64,000 nucleotides of DNA from Hymenobacter sp. 5317J-9 (GCF_022921075.1 NZ_CP095050.1:1426001-1490000), one strand, 5' to 3'; counted from the stretch's first letter, positions 16,874 through 25,971 are shown. Program-made: numbers and translations. The notes: generated by a model not told the origin, from the sequence alone.

Positions 16874-17293
16874 ATGCAAAAGCTTACCTGCGCTCTCCTT
16901 GTCGACGACGACCAGACGACGAACTATCTCAACAGCTTGCTGATTAAGCGCTTGGATATTACCGACCAGTTGCTGGTGGCGCTCAACGGCCAGGAAGCGC
17001 TGGAGCTGGTGAAAATTCATTGCCAGGCCGCCAGCCCCGACTGTCCGGTTTTGATTCTGCTCGATGTGAAAATGCCCGTCATGGACGGCTTTCAGTTTCT
17101 GGAGGCTTACAACCAGCTGCCGCTGGCCGAGAAGCAGGCCATCGTCATTGTGATGCTCACCACCTCGTTGCACCCGCAGGACGTGGACCGCGTGCAGCAA
17201 CTCAACATTGCCGGCTTTCTCAACAAGCCCCTGACCCGCGAAAAGCTCAACGACGTGCTGAAAAACCATTTTAACCGCCACCTGCCGGAGTAG
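16874..17293 (+). CDS. Single-domain response regulator (CheY-like)
   Basis: This 139-residue protein is a receiver domain only: acidic VDDDQ near 10-14, phospho-acceptor D64 in LLDVKMPVMDG, the threonine in MLTTS, and the lysine in FLNKPLTREKL. It has no DNA-binding output. It lies 50 bases after the PAS kinase and is probably its phosphate acceptor or sink, completing the kaiC-kaiB-kaiB-kinase-receiver set. Receivers of this type (Rcp1-like) often pass phosphate onward to another protein not encoded here. Confidence 0.88.
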   Translation: MQKLTCALLVDDDQTTNYLNSLLIKRLDITDQLLVALNGQEALELVKIHCQAASPDCPVLILLDVKMPVMDGFQFLEAYNQLPLAEKQAIVIVMLTTSLHPQDVDRVQQLNIAGFLNKPLTREKLNDVLKNHFNRHLPE

Positions 17294-17323
17294 GGACCAA
17301 GTCGATTATACTTGCCGTTCAGC

Positions 17324-17776
17324 ATGCCACGTCTCCTCCGCACCACTTCCGACCACGCCGATTTTCGCGCCCTCGTGCAGCTGCTCGACCAGGACCTGGC
17401 GCGGCGCGATGGCGACGAACATGCGTTTTACGCGCAATTCAACAAGATTGACCGCATCAAGCACGCGGTGGTGGCCTATGCTGTCGATGAGCCCGTAGGC
17501 TGCGGCGCCATGAAAGAATTCGGCCCCGGCCAGGTGGAAATCAAGCGCATGTTTGTGCAGCCCGCGCACCGGGGCACGGGCGTGGCCCCGGCCGTACTGG
17601 CGGAGCTGGAGCGCTGGGCCCGCGAGCTGGGCTACGCCGCTTGCGTGCTCGAAACCGGCAAGAAGCAGCCCGAAGCCATTCGGCTGTACGAGAAAAGCGG
17701 CTACGTCCTCACGCCCAACTACGGGCAGTACATCGGCGTGGAAAACAGCGTGTGCATGCGCAAGGAGTTGCGCTAG
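17324..17776 (+). CDS. GNAT-family N-acetyltransferase
   Basis: This 150-residue enzyme has the GNAT fold (PF00583): EIKRMFVQPAHRGTGVAPAVL supplies the acetyl-CoA pyrophosphate loop (R-x2-G-x-G/A), followed by LGYAACVLETGKKQPEAIRLYEKSGY. It transfers an acetyl group from acetyl-CoA to an amine of unknown identity. ATG at 17324 is preferred over an upstream start at 17312. The stretch TATACTTG a little before it is a weak -7 candidate. It stands alone between the Kai cluster and the LysR gene on the same strand. Confidence 0.85.
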   Translation: MPRLLRTTSDHADFRALVQLLDQDLARRDGDEHAFYAQFNKIDRIKHAVVAYAVDEPVGCGAMKEFGPGQVEIKRMFVQPAHRGTGVAPAVLAELERWARELGYAACVLETGKKQPEAIRLYEKSGYVLTPNYGQYIGVENSVCMRKELR

Positions 17777-17820
17777 GCCACTATTCTCACGGTTTTCAGC
17801 CGGCCCCGTACCTTGCGGGC

Positions 17821-18732
17821 ATGTCTGATTTCCGTTTGCGCGTGTTTGCGGCCGTGGCGCGGCACCTGAGTTTCACGAAGGCGGCGCAGGAACTCTTTGT
17901 GACCCAGCCCGCCGTGACCAAGCACCTGCACGAGCTGGAAAAGCAGCACGGCCAGCGCCTGCTGGAGCGCCGCGGCAACCGCGTGGCCCTGACTGAAGCC
18001 GGCCGCCTGCTGCAGGCCCACGCCGAAGCCGTGGCGGCCTCGGCCCAACACCTCGAAGACCAACTGCTGGCCCTGCGCGACCCCGACGAAGCGGCCGGCC
18101 GCCTGCGCCTGGGCGCTAGCACCACCCTCAGCCAGTACGTGCTGCCGGGCCTGCTGCCTGCCTTCCAGGCCCGCCACCCCAAGGTGCGCCTCACCCTGCT
18201 CAACGCCAATTCCGAGCGCATTGCCGAGGCCCTGCTGCGCAACGAGTTGGACCTGGGCTTTGTGGAAGGCCGCACCAAAAGCCGCGACCTGCACTACGAG
18301 CTGCTGCTGCCCGACGAGCTGGTGGCCGTGCGCCGCGCCACGGCCGCCGGCCCGCCCGCCAAGCCTGTGCCGCTGGCCGAGGCGCTGGCCCACCCATTGG
18401 TGCTGCGCGAGCGCGGCTCGGGCACGCTCGAAGTGCTGGAGTTTGCCCTGCGGGAGCTGAAAATCAAGCTCAGTAGCCTACAGGTGGCATTTTACTTCGA
18501 TAATACCGAAGCCATTAAGGCGTACCTGGAGGCGGCGCCGGAGGCCTTGGGCTTCGTCTCGCGGCGAGCGTTGACGCGGGAGCTGGCCGCCGGGCTACTC
18601 GAAATAGTGCCGATTGAAGGACTGCAACTGGCCCGGCAGTTTGAGGCCTTGTGGGTGCAGGGGCAGCCGTTAGCGCGCGCGGCGCAGCGGTTTCTCACCT
18701 TTGCGCAGGCCGAGTGCAAGCCTTTGGTATAA
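17821..18732 (+). CDS. LysR-family transcriptional regulator
   Basis: This 303-residue regulator has the LysR winged helix at its front (FRLRVFAAVARHLSFTKAAQELFVTQPAVTKHLHELE) and a periplasmic-binding-fold effector domain (about 90-300; RLGASTTLSQYVLPGLLPAF). It resembles the CysB/YeiE-like group regulating sulfur or sulfite genes. Directly after it lies the gene for a YeiH-type transporter, with a 15-bp palindrome between them, so it probably controls that gene. ATG at 17821 is favoured; a much earlier frame start (17641) reads through the GNAT gene. Codon use is uniform with neighbours. Confidence 0.88.
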   Translation: MSDFRLRVFAAVARHLSFTKAAQELFVTQPAVTKHLHELEKQHGQRLLERRGNRVALTEAGRLLQAHAEAVAASAQHLEDQLLALRDPDEAAGRLRLGASTTLSQYVLPGLLPAFQARHPKVRLTLLNANSERIAEALLRNELDLGFVEGRTKSRDLHYELLLPDELVAVRRATAAGPPAKPVPLAEALAHPLVLRERGSGTLEVLEFALRELKIKLSSLQVAFYFDNTEAIKAYLEAAPEALGFVSRRALTRELAAGLLEIVPIEGLQLARQFEALWVQGQPLARAAQRFLTFAQAECKPLV

Positions 18733-18738
18733 CCGCAG

Positions 18739-18753
18739 GTTATTTCAAATAAC
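18739..18753. promoter_or_regulatory. LysR-type palindromic operator
   Basis: GTTATTTCAAATAAC is a perfect 7+1+7 palindrome whose core TTATTTCAAATAA fits the LysR T-N11-A rule. It lies 7 bases after the LysR gene and about 35 bases before a -7-like element of the YeiH gene, the position expected for an activating or repressing box. Confidence 0.6.
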
Positions 18754-18786
18754 ATTTTGCCATTAACCAGCGGATAGGCAAGGGCG

Positions 18787-18794
18787 TAATTTTG
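18787..18794 (+). promoter_or_regulatory. Candidate -7 element TAATTTTG before yeiH-like gene
   Basis: TAATTTTG matches TAnnTTTG and lies 24 bases before the ATG at 18818. A TTG at 18757-18759 is 27 bases upstream, longer than the usual gap, so the promoter may need the LysR protein. Confidence 0.5.
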
Positions 18795-18817
18795 CGGGCA
18801 CAACTTCCTTCCGCCCC

Positions 18818-19837
18818 ATGCCCCAGCTACTCACCAACCCCACTGAAAATGCCGGCGCGGCCCACGAGGGGCCGTTTGGGCAGTTTCACACGCCGCACAC
18901 CCTGCTGGGGTTCACGTTCACGCTGCGGCAGGTGGTGTTTGGGCTAGTGCAGCTGTATTGCGTTTCGCCGTGGGCGTCGCCGCCGGTGGCGCTGGCGCTG
19001 GGCCTGGTGCTGGCCCAAACCGTGGGCAACCCATTCAGCGCCCAAACCAAAAAGGCCACGGCCAAGCTGCTGCAGTTTTCAGTTATCGGGCTGGGGTTTG
19101 GGATGAACGCGCACGCGGCGGTGCAGGCCGGGCGCGAGGGCCTGCTGTTTACGGTGGCGTCCATTTGCGGCACGCTGGTGCTGGGCTACTTCGCGGGCCG
19201 CTGGCTGAAGCTGAACCGCTCGGTGACGCACCTGATTTCGTGCGGCACGGCCATTTGCGGGGGCTCGGCCATTGCGGCGGTGGCCCCGGTGCTGCGGGCC
19301 AAGGACGAAGAAATCTCGGTGGCGCTGGGTACGGTTTTCGTGCTCAATGCGCTGGCGCTGTTTGCGTTTCCGCCCATCGGCCACGCCCTGGCCATGACGC
19401 AGAACCAGTTCGGCCTGTGGTGCGCCATTGCCATTCACGACACCAGCTCGGTGGTGGGCGCGGCCGCAGCCTACGGCGACCAGGCCCTGCAGGTGGCCAC
19501 CACCGTGAAGCTGGCCCGCGCCCTCTGGATTATTCCCGTGGCGCTGGGTACGGCCTTCGCGTTCAAGCAAAAAGGCGTGAAGGTAAAGATGCCCTACTTC
19601 ATCCTCGGCTTCATCGCCGCCATGCTGCTCAACACCTGGCTGCCGGAGCTGAAGCCGGTGGGCGATGTGCTGGTGCGCCTGGCTAAGATGGGCCTCACCG
19701 TGACGCTGTTTTTTATTGGCGCGGGGCTGTCGGCCGGGGTGCTGCGGGCGGTGGGCGCGCGGCCCTACGTGCTGGGCGTGCTGCTGTGGACGGTGGTTTC
19801 CGTAGCGTCGCTCTACGTTATTCTGCACGCGGTGTAG
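18818..19837 (+). CDS. YeiH-family putative sulfate exporter (UPF0324)
   Basis: This 339-residue membrane protein has about ten hydrophobic segments and the hallmarks of the YeiH/UPF0324 family (PF03601): GNPFSAQTKKATAKLLQFSVIGLGF, HLISCGTAICGGSAIAAVAPV, and IHDTSSVVGAA. The family was named putative sulfate exporter; its real substrate in bacteria is poorly tested. The immediate upstream neighbour is a LysR regulator with a palindromic site between. E. coli has a similar yeiE-yeiH pair linked to sulfite, which makes sulfur oxyanions the likeliest cargo. This is inference from context. Confidence 0.85.
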   Translation: MPQLLTNPTENAGAAHEGPFGQFHTPHTLLGFTFTLRQVVFGLVQLYCVSPWASPPVALALGLVLAQTVGNPFSAQTKKATAKLLQFSVIGLGFGMNAHAAVQAGREGLLFTVASICGTLVLGYFAGRWLKLNRSVTHLISCGTAICGGSAIAAVAPVLRAKDEEISVALGTVFVLNALALFAFPPIGHALAMTQNQFGLWCAIAIHDTSSVVGAAAAYGDQALQVATTVKLARALWIIPVALGTAFAFKQKGVKVKMPYFILGFIAAMLLNTWLPELKPVGDVLVRLAKMGLTVTLFFIGAGLSAGVLRAVGARPYVLGVLLWTVVSVASLYVILHAV

Positions 19838-19975
19838 GCGGGAATTTCGCAGGTTTGGCGCCGCATTTCGCACCGATTGCGGGAGCGGCGGCTTGTTCCT
19901 TTGCAACGCGGTTCGGCCCCTGGTTGTTAGGAGACGGTGCCGCCGTATAAGCGGACGTTAGCCGTTGCCTGCGCC

Positions 19976-22261
19976 ATGTCTCCTACCTCTGAAAATACCG
20001 AAACCGCGACCCTTGACATCGAAGGCATGACCTGTGCCTCGTGCGCGGCGGCCGTCGAAAAGTCGCTCAGTCGCGCCCCCGGCGTGCAAAGCGCGCTGGT
20101 CAACTTCGCCACCGAGAAAGCCACCGTGCAGTACCTGCCCGGCCAAGCCAGCCCCAGCACGCTCAAAGAAGCCGTGGTGAACGCCGGCTACGGCGTAGTG
20201 GAGCGCGCTCTCGACACCAGCGCCGCCGACCGCCAGGCCGAAATCGACCGCCAGAAAGCCCTGGCCTACGCCAAGCTCAAGCGCCGCTTCTGGGTGGCGG
20301 TGGGCCTGGCCGCCGTCATCATGCCGCTGAGCATGCTCATGCTCTGGCCAGCCGCCATGCAACGCGTGAACACGCAGTGGCTGAACTACGGCCTGCTGCT
20401 GCTCACGCTGCCCGTGCTGCTCTACAGCGGCCGCGAATTTTACAGCTCGGCCTGGAACGGTTTCCGGCACCGCTCGGCCAACATGGACACGCTCATTGCG
20501 GTGGGCACCGGCGCCGCGTTTCTCTACAGCGTGGCGGCCACGGTGGCGCCCGGCTTTTTCATGCGTCACGGCCTGATACCGGAGGTGTACTACGACACCA
20601 CGGCCACCATCATCGCCCTCATTCTGCTGGGCAAATTGCTGGAGCTGCGCGCCAAAACCCAGACTTCGGCCGCCATTCGGGGCCTGATGGGCCTGCAGGC
20701 CAAAACCGCCCGCGTGGTACGTCCCGGTGGCCAGGAAATGGACGTGCCCATCGAGCAGGTGCAGCTCGGCGACGTGGTGCTGGTGCGCCCCGGCGAGAAA
20801 GTGGCCACCGACGGCGTCATCACCGAAGGCCAGTCGGCCGTGGACGAAGCCATGCTCACCGGCGAAAGCCTGCCCGTGGCCAAAAAGGCCGGCGACGCCG
20901 TGTTCGGCGCCACGCTCAACAAAACCGGTGCCTTCCGCTTCCGCGTCACCAAAGTGGGCGCCGACACCATGCTGGCCCAGATTGTGAAGCTGGTGGAAGA
21001 CGCCCAGGGCAGCCGCGCGCCCATCCAGCGGCTGGCCGACAAGGTGAGCGCCATTTTCGTGCCCACGGTGGTGGTTATTGCCATTCTCACGTTTGTGCTG
21101 TGGTTCGATTTGGCGCCCGTGGCCACGCGCCTGCCGCTGGCCCTCACCAACTTTGTGGCCGTGCTCATCATTGCCTGTCCCTGCGCGCTGGGGCTGGCCA
21201 CGCCTACGGCCATCATGGTGAGCACCGGCAAAGGGGCTGAATACGGCGTGCTCATCCGCAACGCCGAGGCGCTGGAAAAAGCCCACCAGGTAAACACCGT
21301 GCTGCTCGACAAAACCGGCACCATCACGCGCGGCGAGCCTACCGTGACCGATTTCCTGACTGCGCCGGGCCAGGATGCCGCGTCGCTCCTACAACTGGTT
21401 GCCGCCCTGGAACGGCAGAGCGAGCACCCCCTGGCCGAAGCCGTGGTGCGCTACGCCGACGCGCAGGCCGCGCCCGCGCTGCCCGCCACCGACTTCCGGG
21501 CCATCGAAGGCAAGGGCGCGGCCGCGACGGTGAATGGCCAGGCCGTGCTCATTGGCAACCAACGGTTGCTGCAGGATGAAAACGTGGCCCTGCCGGCCGA
21601 CTTGCTCCAACAATCCGAGCAATTGCTGAATCAAGCCAAAACGGTGCTGTACGTGGCCGTAGCCGGCCAGGCGGTGGCCGTCATCGGCGTGGCCGACGTG
21701 GTGCGCGAAACTTCCAAAGCAGCCATTCAGCAGTTGCAGGCGCTGGGCATAGAAGTGGTGATGATGACCGGCGACAACGCCCAGACGGCCGCCAAAGTAG
21801 CCGCGCAGGTGGGCATCACGCGCTATTTCGCCGAAGTGCTGCCCAGCGGCAAAGCCGCCAAAGTGAAGGAGCTGCAAGCCGAAGACCGCACCGTGGCCAT
21901 GGTCGGCGACGGCATCAACGACGCGCCCGCGCTGGCCCAGGCCGACATCGGCCTGGCCATGGGCGGCGGCACCGACGTGGCCATGGAAGCCGCCGGCATC
22001 ACCCTCATGCGCTCCGACTTGCAGGGCGTGGTGACGGCCATCGCGCTGTCGCGCCAAACCATTCGCACCATAAAGCAAAACCTGTTTTTTGCCTTTGTAT
22101 ACAACACGCTGGGCATTCCCATTGCGGCGGGGCTTCTGTATCCGTTTTTTGGCTGGCTGCTGTCGCCCATGCTGGCGGCGGGAGCCATGGCGCTGAGTTC
22201 GCTGTCGGTGCTCACCAATTCGCTGCGGCTAAAGGGCTTTGCTCCTGTCAGCAAAGGATAG
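19976..22261 (+). CDS. copA: Copper-translocating P-type ATPase
   Basis: This 761-residue P1B-type ATPase has one N-terminal heavy-metal-associated domain (GMTCASC, C20 and C23) and eight predicted membrane helices. The actuator loop holds TGES, the membrane metal site is CPC (IIACPCALG), the phosphorylation motif is DKTGT, and the hinge is [13 protein letters not shown] plus one HMA domain is typical of Cu(I) exporters. It should pump Cu(I) out of the cytoplasm using ATP. ATG at 19976 is used; an earlier in-frame start at 19937 precedes no conserved residues. A cupredoxin gene follows about 120 bases later, after a hairpin repeat, and fits a copper role. Confidence 0.92.
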   Translation: MSPTSENTETATLDIEGMTCASCAAAVEKSLSRAPGVQSALVNFATEKATVQYLPGQASPSTLKEAVVNAGYGVVERALDTSAADRQAEIDRQKALAYAKLKRRFWVAVGLAAVIMPLSMLMLWPAAMQRVNTQWLNYGLLLLTLPVLLYSGREFYSSAWNGFRHRSANMDTLIAVGTGAAFLYSVAATVAPGFFMRHGLIPEVYYDTTATIIALILLGKLLELRAKTQTSAAIRGLMGLQAKTARVVRPGGQEMDVPIEQVQLGDVVLVRPGEKVATDGVITEGQSAVDEAMLTGESLPVAKKAGDAVFGATLNKTGAFRFRVTKVGADTMLAQIVKLVEDAQGSRAPIQRLADKVSAIFVPTVVVIAILTFVLWFDLAPVATRLPLALTNFVAVLIIACPCALGLATPTAIMVSTGKGAEYGVLIRNAEALEKAHQVNTVLLDKTGTITRGEPTVTDFLTAPGQDAASLLQLVAALERQSEHPLAEAVVRYADAQAAPALPATDFRAIEGKGAAATVNGQAVLIGNQRLLQDENVALPADLLQQSEQLLNQAKTVLYVAVAGQAVAVIGVADVVRETSKAAIQQLQALGIEVVMMTGDNAQTAAKVAAQVGITRYFAEVLPSGKAAKVKELQAEDRTVAMVGDGINDAPALAQADIGLAMGGGTDVAMEAAGITLMRSDLQGVVTAIALSRQTIRTIKQNLFFAFVYNTLGIPIAAGLLYPFFGWLLSPMLAAGAMALSSLSVLTNSLRLKGFAPVSKG

Positions 22262-22265
22262 TAAT

Positions 22266-22361
22266 GTCATGCAGAGCGCAGCGAAGCATCTCGCCCGCGC
22301 AATCCAACTAACTAAATGAATAGTGGTGGCGAGCAAGATGCTTCGCTGCGCTCTGCATGAC
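22266..22361. repeat. Long hairpin repeat, GTCATG family copy 2
   Basis: The left arm begins GTCATGCAGAGCGCAGCGAA and the right arm ends TTCGCTGCGCTCTGCATGAC. The loop contains AACTAACTAA, similar to the AACTAATTA of copy 1 at 4202-4289. It separates copA from the cupredoxin gene and overlaps no gene. Confidence 0.88.
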
Positions 22362-22379
22362 CGTAAAGAGTAAATAAGC

Positions 22380-22757
22380 ATGGACTCATCCGAAATCATT
22401 GTCACCGTTGCTGGCTTGGTACTGGCGGCCTTCGTCATCTGGTATTTCTTCTTTTCAACCCGCCAAACGGCCAGCGCTGTGTCTTCTTCGGGTGGCGTGC
22501 AGGAGGTCGACATCACCGTGAAGGGCGGCTACTCGCCCGATGTGATTGAGGTGGAGCGCGGCAAGCCGGTGCAGCTGCACTTCTACCGCGACGAGGAAAA
22601 CAGCTGCTCCGAAGAGCTGCTGATGCCCGATTTCAGCATACGGCGCGACTTGCCCGCCTTCCAAACCACGCTCGTGGAGCTGCTGCCCCAAGAGGCCGGG
22701 CGTTTCGACTTCACCTGCGGCATGGGCATGCTGCGCGGCACGCTCGTAGTCAAATAA
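22380..22757 (+). CDS. Membrane-anchored cupredoxin-like protein
   Basis: This 125-residue protein has one N-terminal membrane helix (residues 6-26) and a cupredoxin fold (Cupredoxin_1, PF13473). Likely copper ligands are C76 (ENSCSEELLMPD), C113, M115 and M117 (FTCGMGMLRG). Proteins of this kind are often found next to copper P-type ATPases and may bind or hand on copper outside the inner membrane; that role is inferred. It follows copA by about 120 bases with a hairpin repeat between, so the two may share a transcript. Confidence 0.8.
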   Translation: MDSSEIIVTVAGLVLAAFVIWYFFFSTRQTASAVSSSGGVQEVDITVKGGYSPDVIEVERGKPVQLHFYRDEENSCSEELLMPDFSIRRDLPAFQTTLVELLPQEAGRFDFTCGMGMLRGTLVVK

Positions 22758-22782
22758 GCCCAACCATTTCCCAACCTTTGCC

Positions 22783-23526
22783 ATGAGCGCACAGCCCGAA
22801 CAACTCGCCCGCGAAAAACAACTAGCCGCCACCGCCGCCCTCCGCTGGGTGCGCGATGGCATGGTGCTGGGCCTGGGCAGCGGCAGCACCGCCGCCTGCT
22901 TCATCACAGAACTGGGCAAAGCTGTGCGTGAGCAAGGCCTCCGGGTGCATGGCACGGCCACCTCGCTAGCCAGCGAAAAGCTGGCCCGCGAAGCCGGCAT
23001 TCCGTTGCTGGAGCCGCGCCGCGGCCTGCGCTTCGACCTGACCGTGGACGGCGCCGACGAGCTGGACGCGCACCTGCGCCTCATAAAAGGCGGCGGCGGG
23101 GCGTTGCTGCGCGAAAAAGTGCTGGCCACGGCGTCCGATTACCTGCTCATCGTTGCCGATTCCAGCAAAGAAGTGGCGCAGCTGGGCCGCTTCCCCCTGC
23201 CGTTGGAAGTCGTGCCGTTCGCCCTGCCCTGGGTGCTCGACGCGGTGGCCGCCCTGGGTGGCGCGCCCGTGCTGCGCATGAGCAAAGAGGCCTCAGCCGA
23301 ACCGGCCAAATCTGACCAGAACAACCTGCTGGTGGATTGCCATTTTGAGGTGATTGCGGAGCCCGAACAGTTGGCTGCGCAGCTGCAGCGCATTCCAGGC
23401 ATTGTGGAGCAAGGCTTGTTTCTGGGCCTGGCGCGCGCCGCAGTTGTGGCGAAAGGACAGGACGTGCAGGTGCTCCGGCCGGGCCAGCCGCCAGTGGCAG
23501 CCGGCAGTTTTGGAGAACTGCCATAA
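22783..23526 (+). CDS. rpiA: Ribose-5-phosphate isomerase A
   Basis: This 247-residue enzyme shows the RpiA signature blocks: GLGSGSTAACFI (phosphate loop), VDGADELDAHLRLIKGGGGALLREK (catalytic Asp/Glu/Lys), and SSKEVAQLGRFPLPLEVVPFA. It interconverts ribose 5-phosphate and ribulose 5-phosphate in the cytoplasm, the step after 6-phosphogluconate dehydrogenase. It ends convergently with the pgl gene across a GAGACGC repeat, so all genes of this branch lie together. The ATG at 22783 follows the cupredoxin stop by 25 bases; co-transcription with copA would be accidental. Confidence 0.92.
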   Translation: MSAQPEQLAREKQLAATAALRWVRDGMVLGLGSGSTAACFITELGKAVREQGLRVHGTATSLASEKLAREAGIPLLEPRRGLRFDLTVDGADELDAHLRLIKGGGGALLREKVLATASDYLLIVADSSKEVAQLGRFPLPLEVVPFALPWVLDAVAALGGAPVLRMSKEASAEPAKSDQNNLLVDCHFEVIAEPEQLAAQLQRIPGIVEQGLFLGLARAAVVAKGQDVQVLRPGQPPVAAGSFGELP

Positions 23527-23553
23527 CGGGGCTGACAGGGTCGTGAAAACGAT

Positions 23554-23648
23554 GTAGAGACGCAATATTTTGCGTCTCGTCGGCCGCATCGTTAGCGCAA
23601 TGCCCAAAATGTTGTTCAACGACGAGACGCAAAATATTGCGTCTCTAC
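23554..23648. repeat. Nested GAGACGC palindromic repeat, copy 2
   Basis: The ends are GTAGAGACGCAATATTTTGC and its near inverse, each a small palindrome (GAGACGCAA-TATT-TTGCGTCTC). An inner GTTCAACGACGAGACGC pair is also present. It lies between the convergent rpiA and pgl genes and contains no gene. Confidence 0.9.
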
Positions 23649-23653
23649 CCGTT

Positions 23654-24379
23654 CTATTGTTTGGGCAGGAGGGAGGCGGCCGCCTGGTCCAGAAACCAGT
23701 GCGTTTCGCCGGCGGGGGCAATGAGTTGGGCCGGAAACTCTTCCACGTCGCGGGCGTCGTGCAGCACGTGGCGCACGGCCGCCGCTTTGTCTTGGCCATA
23801 CACCAGGAAAGCCACGGCACGGGCCTGGTTGATGAGGGGCGCCGTCAGGGTGATGCGGAAGACGTTTTTATCGGTCAGAAAAACCTTCCGGGCGCCTACG
23901 CTGGCATCGTGCAGTACGGGCGTGTGCGGAAACAGCGAGGCCGTGTGCGAGTTGTCGCCCAGCCCAAGCAGTACCAAATCAAAACGAGCCTCTTCTGCGC
24001 CGAAAAATTGCCGGATAGTCTCAGTATAAGCCGCGGCAGCTTCGGCGGGCGGGAGTGTTGTATCAACCGCAAAAACCTGCGCGGCGGCGATGCCTAGCGG
24101 CTTCAGCAGCGCTTCGTTGGCCATGCGGTAGTTGCTTTCGGCGTCGGTGGCGGGCACGTTGCGCTCGTCGCCGAAAAAGAAGAACACCTGCGGCCAGGCC
24201 ACCTTTTCGCGGTAGGCGGGCGAGGCCAGCAGCTCGTACAGCTTCTTCGGTGAGCTCCCGCCCGACAGCGCCACCACAAACCGGCCGCGCGCCGCAATGG
24301 CCTCGGCAGCCTGCGCCACAAAAAAATCAGCCAAATCAGTCAGAACCCGTTCGGCTGTGGGGTGAATGTGCAGCTGCAT
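23654..24379 (-). CDS. pgl: 6-Phosphogluconolactonase
   Basis: This 241-residue protein belongs to the DevB/pgl type (PF01182): FVVALSGGSSPKKLYELL near the front, FFFGDERNVPATDAESNYRMANEALL, and LLGLGDNSHTASLFPHT. It hydrolyses 6-phosphoglucono-lactone, the product of glucose-6-phosphate dehydrogenase, to 6-phosphogluconate in the cytoplasm. It lies 4 bases after the zwf stop in the same operon (gnd-zwf-pgl). The C-terminus ends just inside the flank of the GAGACGC repeat at 23554-23648. Confidence 0.92.
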   Translation of the reverse strand: MQLHIHPTAERVLTDLADFFVAQAAEAIAARGRFVVALSGGSSPKKLYELLASPAYREKVAWPQVFFFFGDERNVPATDAESNYRMANEALLKPLGIAAAQVFAVDTTLPPAEAAAAYTETIRQFFGAEEARFDLVLLGLGDNSHTASLFPHTPVLHDASVGARKVFLTDKNVFRITLTAPLINQARAVAFLVYGQDKAAAVRHVLHDARDVEEFPAQLIAPAGETHWFLDQAAASLLPKQ

Positions 24380-24383
24380 GGCG

Positions 24384-25904
24384 CTAGTGCTTGGCGCCGT
24401 TCAGCGGCAGGGTGTACCAGTGGAAACCGTCGCGTGCAATGAGCGCCTCGGCCGTTTCAGGACCCCACGAGTCGGCCGAGTAGTTGGGGAAGCTCTGGCT
24501 GGCGCGGCCCTGCCAGGAGTGCAGAATGGGCATAATCAGGTCCCAGGCCGCCTCCACCTGGTCGCCGCGCATGAACAGCGTCTGGTCGCCGAGCATGGTG
24601 TCGAGCAGCAGGGTTTCGTAGGCTTCGGGGGCTTCGCTGGTGTAGGTGCCTTTGTAGTCAAACACCATGTCGACGGTGTTGAGCATCATGTCGAGGCCGG
24701 GGCGCTTGGCCTGCACCTGCAGGCGGATGCTCATCTCTGGCTGAATGCTGATGATGAGGCGGTTCTGCTGCCAGCTTTCGGCCGTTTCGGGCGGGAAGAT
24801 GTTGTGCGGCGCGTCGCGAAACTGAATCATGATGATGGACGCCGAGCGGTGCATGCGCTTGCCGGTGCGCACGTAGAACGGCACGCCCTGCCAGCGCCAG
24901 TTGTCCACAAAAAACTTCACTGCCGCAAAGGTTTCGGTGTTCGATGTGGGGTTGGCGTCCTTTTCCTGGCGGTAGCCGGGCACCTGCTCGCCCTGCATCC
25001 AGCCCTCGCCGTACTGCCCGCGCACGGCCGACTCGCGCACGTCTTCGGCCCCGAAGCGGCGCATGGCGCGCAGCACGTCCACCTTGCGGTTGCGCACCTC
25101 GTCGGCCGTGAAATCGACCGGCGGCTCCATGGCCACCAGGCACAGCAGCTGCAGCAGGTGGTTCTGAATCATGTCGCGCAGGGCGCCGGCGCCGTCGTAG
25201 TAGCCGCTGCGGTCGCCCACGCCGAGCTGCTCGCTCACCGAAATCTGCACGTGGTCGATGTAGTTGCGGTTCCAGAGCGGCTCCATCAGGGCGTTGGCGA
25301 AGCGGAAGGCCATGATGTTCTGCACCGTTTCCTTGCCCAGGTAGTGGTCGATGCGGTAAATCTGACGCTCGTCGAAAATCTCGCCCAGCAGCTTGTTCAG
25401 CTCGCGGGCCGACTCCAAATCGTGCCCAAAGGGCTTTTCCACCACAATGCGCGTGCGGTCCGAATCGTCGGCCAGCTTGCTCTTGGCCAGGTTGGAGGCG
25501 ATGATGGGGAAGAACTCCGGTGCTACGGCCAGGTAATAAATGATGTTGGCCGGGGCTTGCCATTCGTGCTCGTAGGCCTTGATGTGCTTGCCAAACTCTT
25601 TGTAGGTACCGGCGTCTTTCACATCGGCCACCTGGTACACAATGTGCTGGCTGAAGGCCGCCCATTGCTCCTTGGCGGCCTTGCCGTTGCGCGAAAACTG
25701 GTTGATGCCGTCCAGGATTTTCGCCCGGAACTCCTCGTCCGTGAGCTTGGTGCGACCCGTGCCGATGATGGCAAACTGCGCGGGCAGCCAGCCGTCCAGA
25801 AACAAGTTGTAGAGCGCCGGGGCCAGTTTGCGGGCGTTCAAATCGCCGGTGCCGCCGAAGATGACGAAAATCGTGGGCGGAATTTTTTGAGAGGAAGAGC
25901 TCAT
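24384..25904 (-). CDS. zwf: Glucose-6-phosphate 1-dehydrogenase
   Basis: This 506-residue enzyme oxidises glucose 6-phosphate, making NADPH (or NADH). The N-terminal Rossmann motif is FGGTGDLNARKLAPALYNLF and the substrate site is RIDHYLGKE, with the catalytic His after the paired Asp. EKPFGHDLESA is another family block. ATG at 25904 is preferred over a TTG two codons upstream. The gene follows gnd by 67 bases and precedes pgl by 4, so it is the middle gene of the oxidative pentose phosphate operon. Confidence 0.94.
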   Translation of the reverse strand: MSSSSQKIPPTIFVIFGGTGDLNARKLAPALYNLFLDGWLPAQFAIIGTGRTKLTDEEFRAKILDGINQFSRNGKAAKEQWAAFSQHIVYQVADVKDAGTYKEFGKHIKAYEHEWQAPANIIYYLAVAPEFFPIIASNLAKSKLADDSDRTRIVVEKPFGHDLESARELNKLLGEIFDERQIYRIDHYLGKETVQNIMAFRFANALMEPLWNRNYIDHVQISVSEQLGVGDRSGYYDGAGALRDMIQNHLLQLLCLVAMEPPVDFTADEVRNRKVDVLRAMRRFGAEDVRESAVRGQYGEGWMQGEQVPGYRQEKDANPTSNTETFAAVKFFVDNWRWQGVPFYVRTGKRMHRSASIIMIQFRDAPHNIFPPETAESWQQNRLIISIQPEMSIRLQVQAKRPGLDMMLNTVDMVFDYKGTYTSEAPEAYETLLLDTMLGDQTLFMRGDQVEAAWDLIMPILHSWQGRASQSFPNYSADSWGPETAEALIARDGFHWYTLPLNGAKH

Positions 25905-25971
25905 GCGCAAAGGAGAAGCAGATGCTGTTGATTAATTAGTAAAGGGCCGGCCGTCATGCCGGGCGCCACCG

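Noticed and set aside
22262..22379. Short frames inside the hairpin repeats as genes
   Set aside because: The repeats at 4202, 22266 and 49021 give repeated peptide fragments only because the DNA repeats; they extend gene starts falsely.
24366..25931. Open frame of 521 codons on the plus strand
   Set aside because: It is antisense to zwf, which has clear family motifs; the translation is low-complexity His/Gly/Val sequence.
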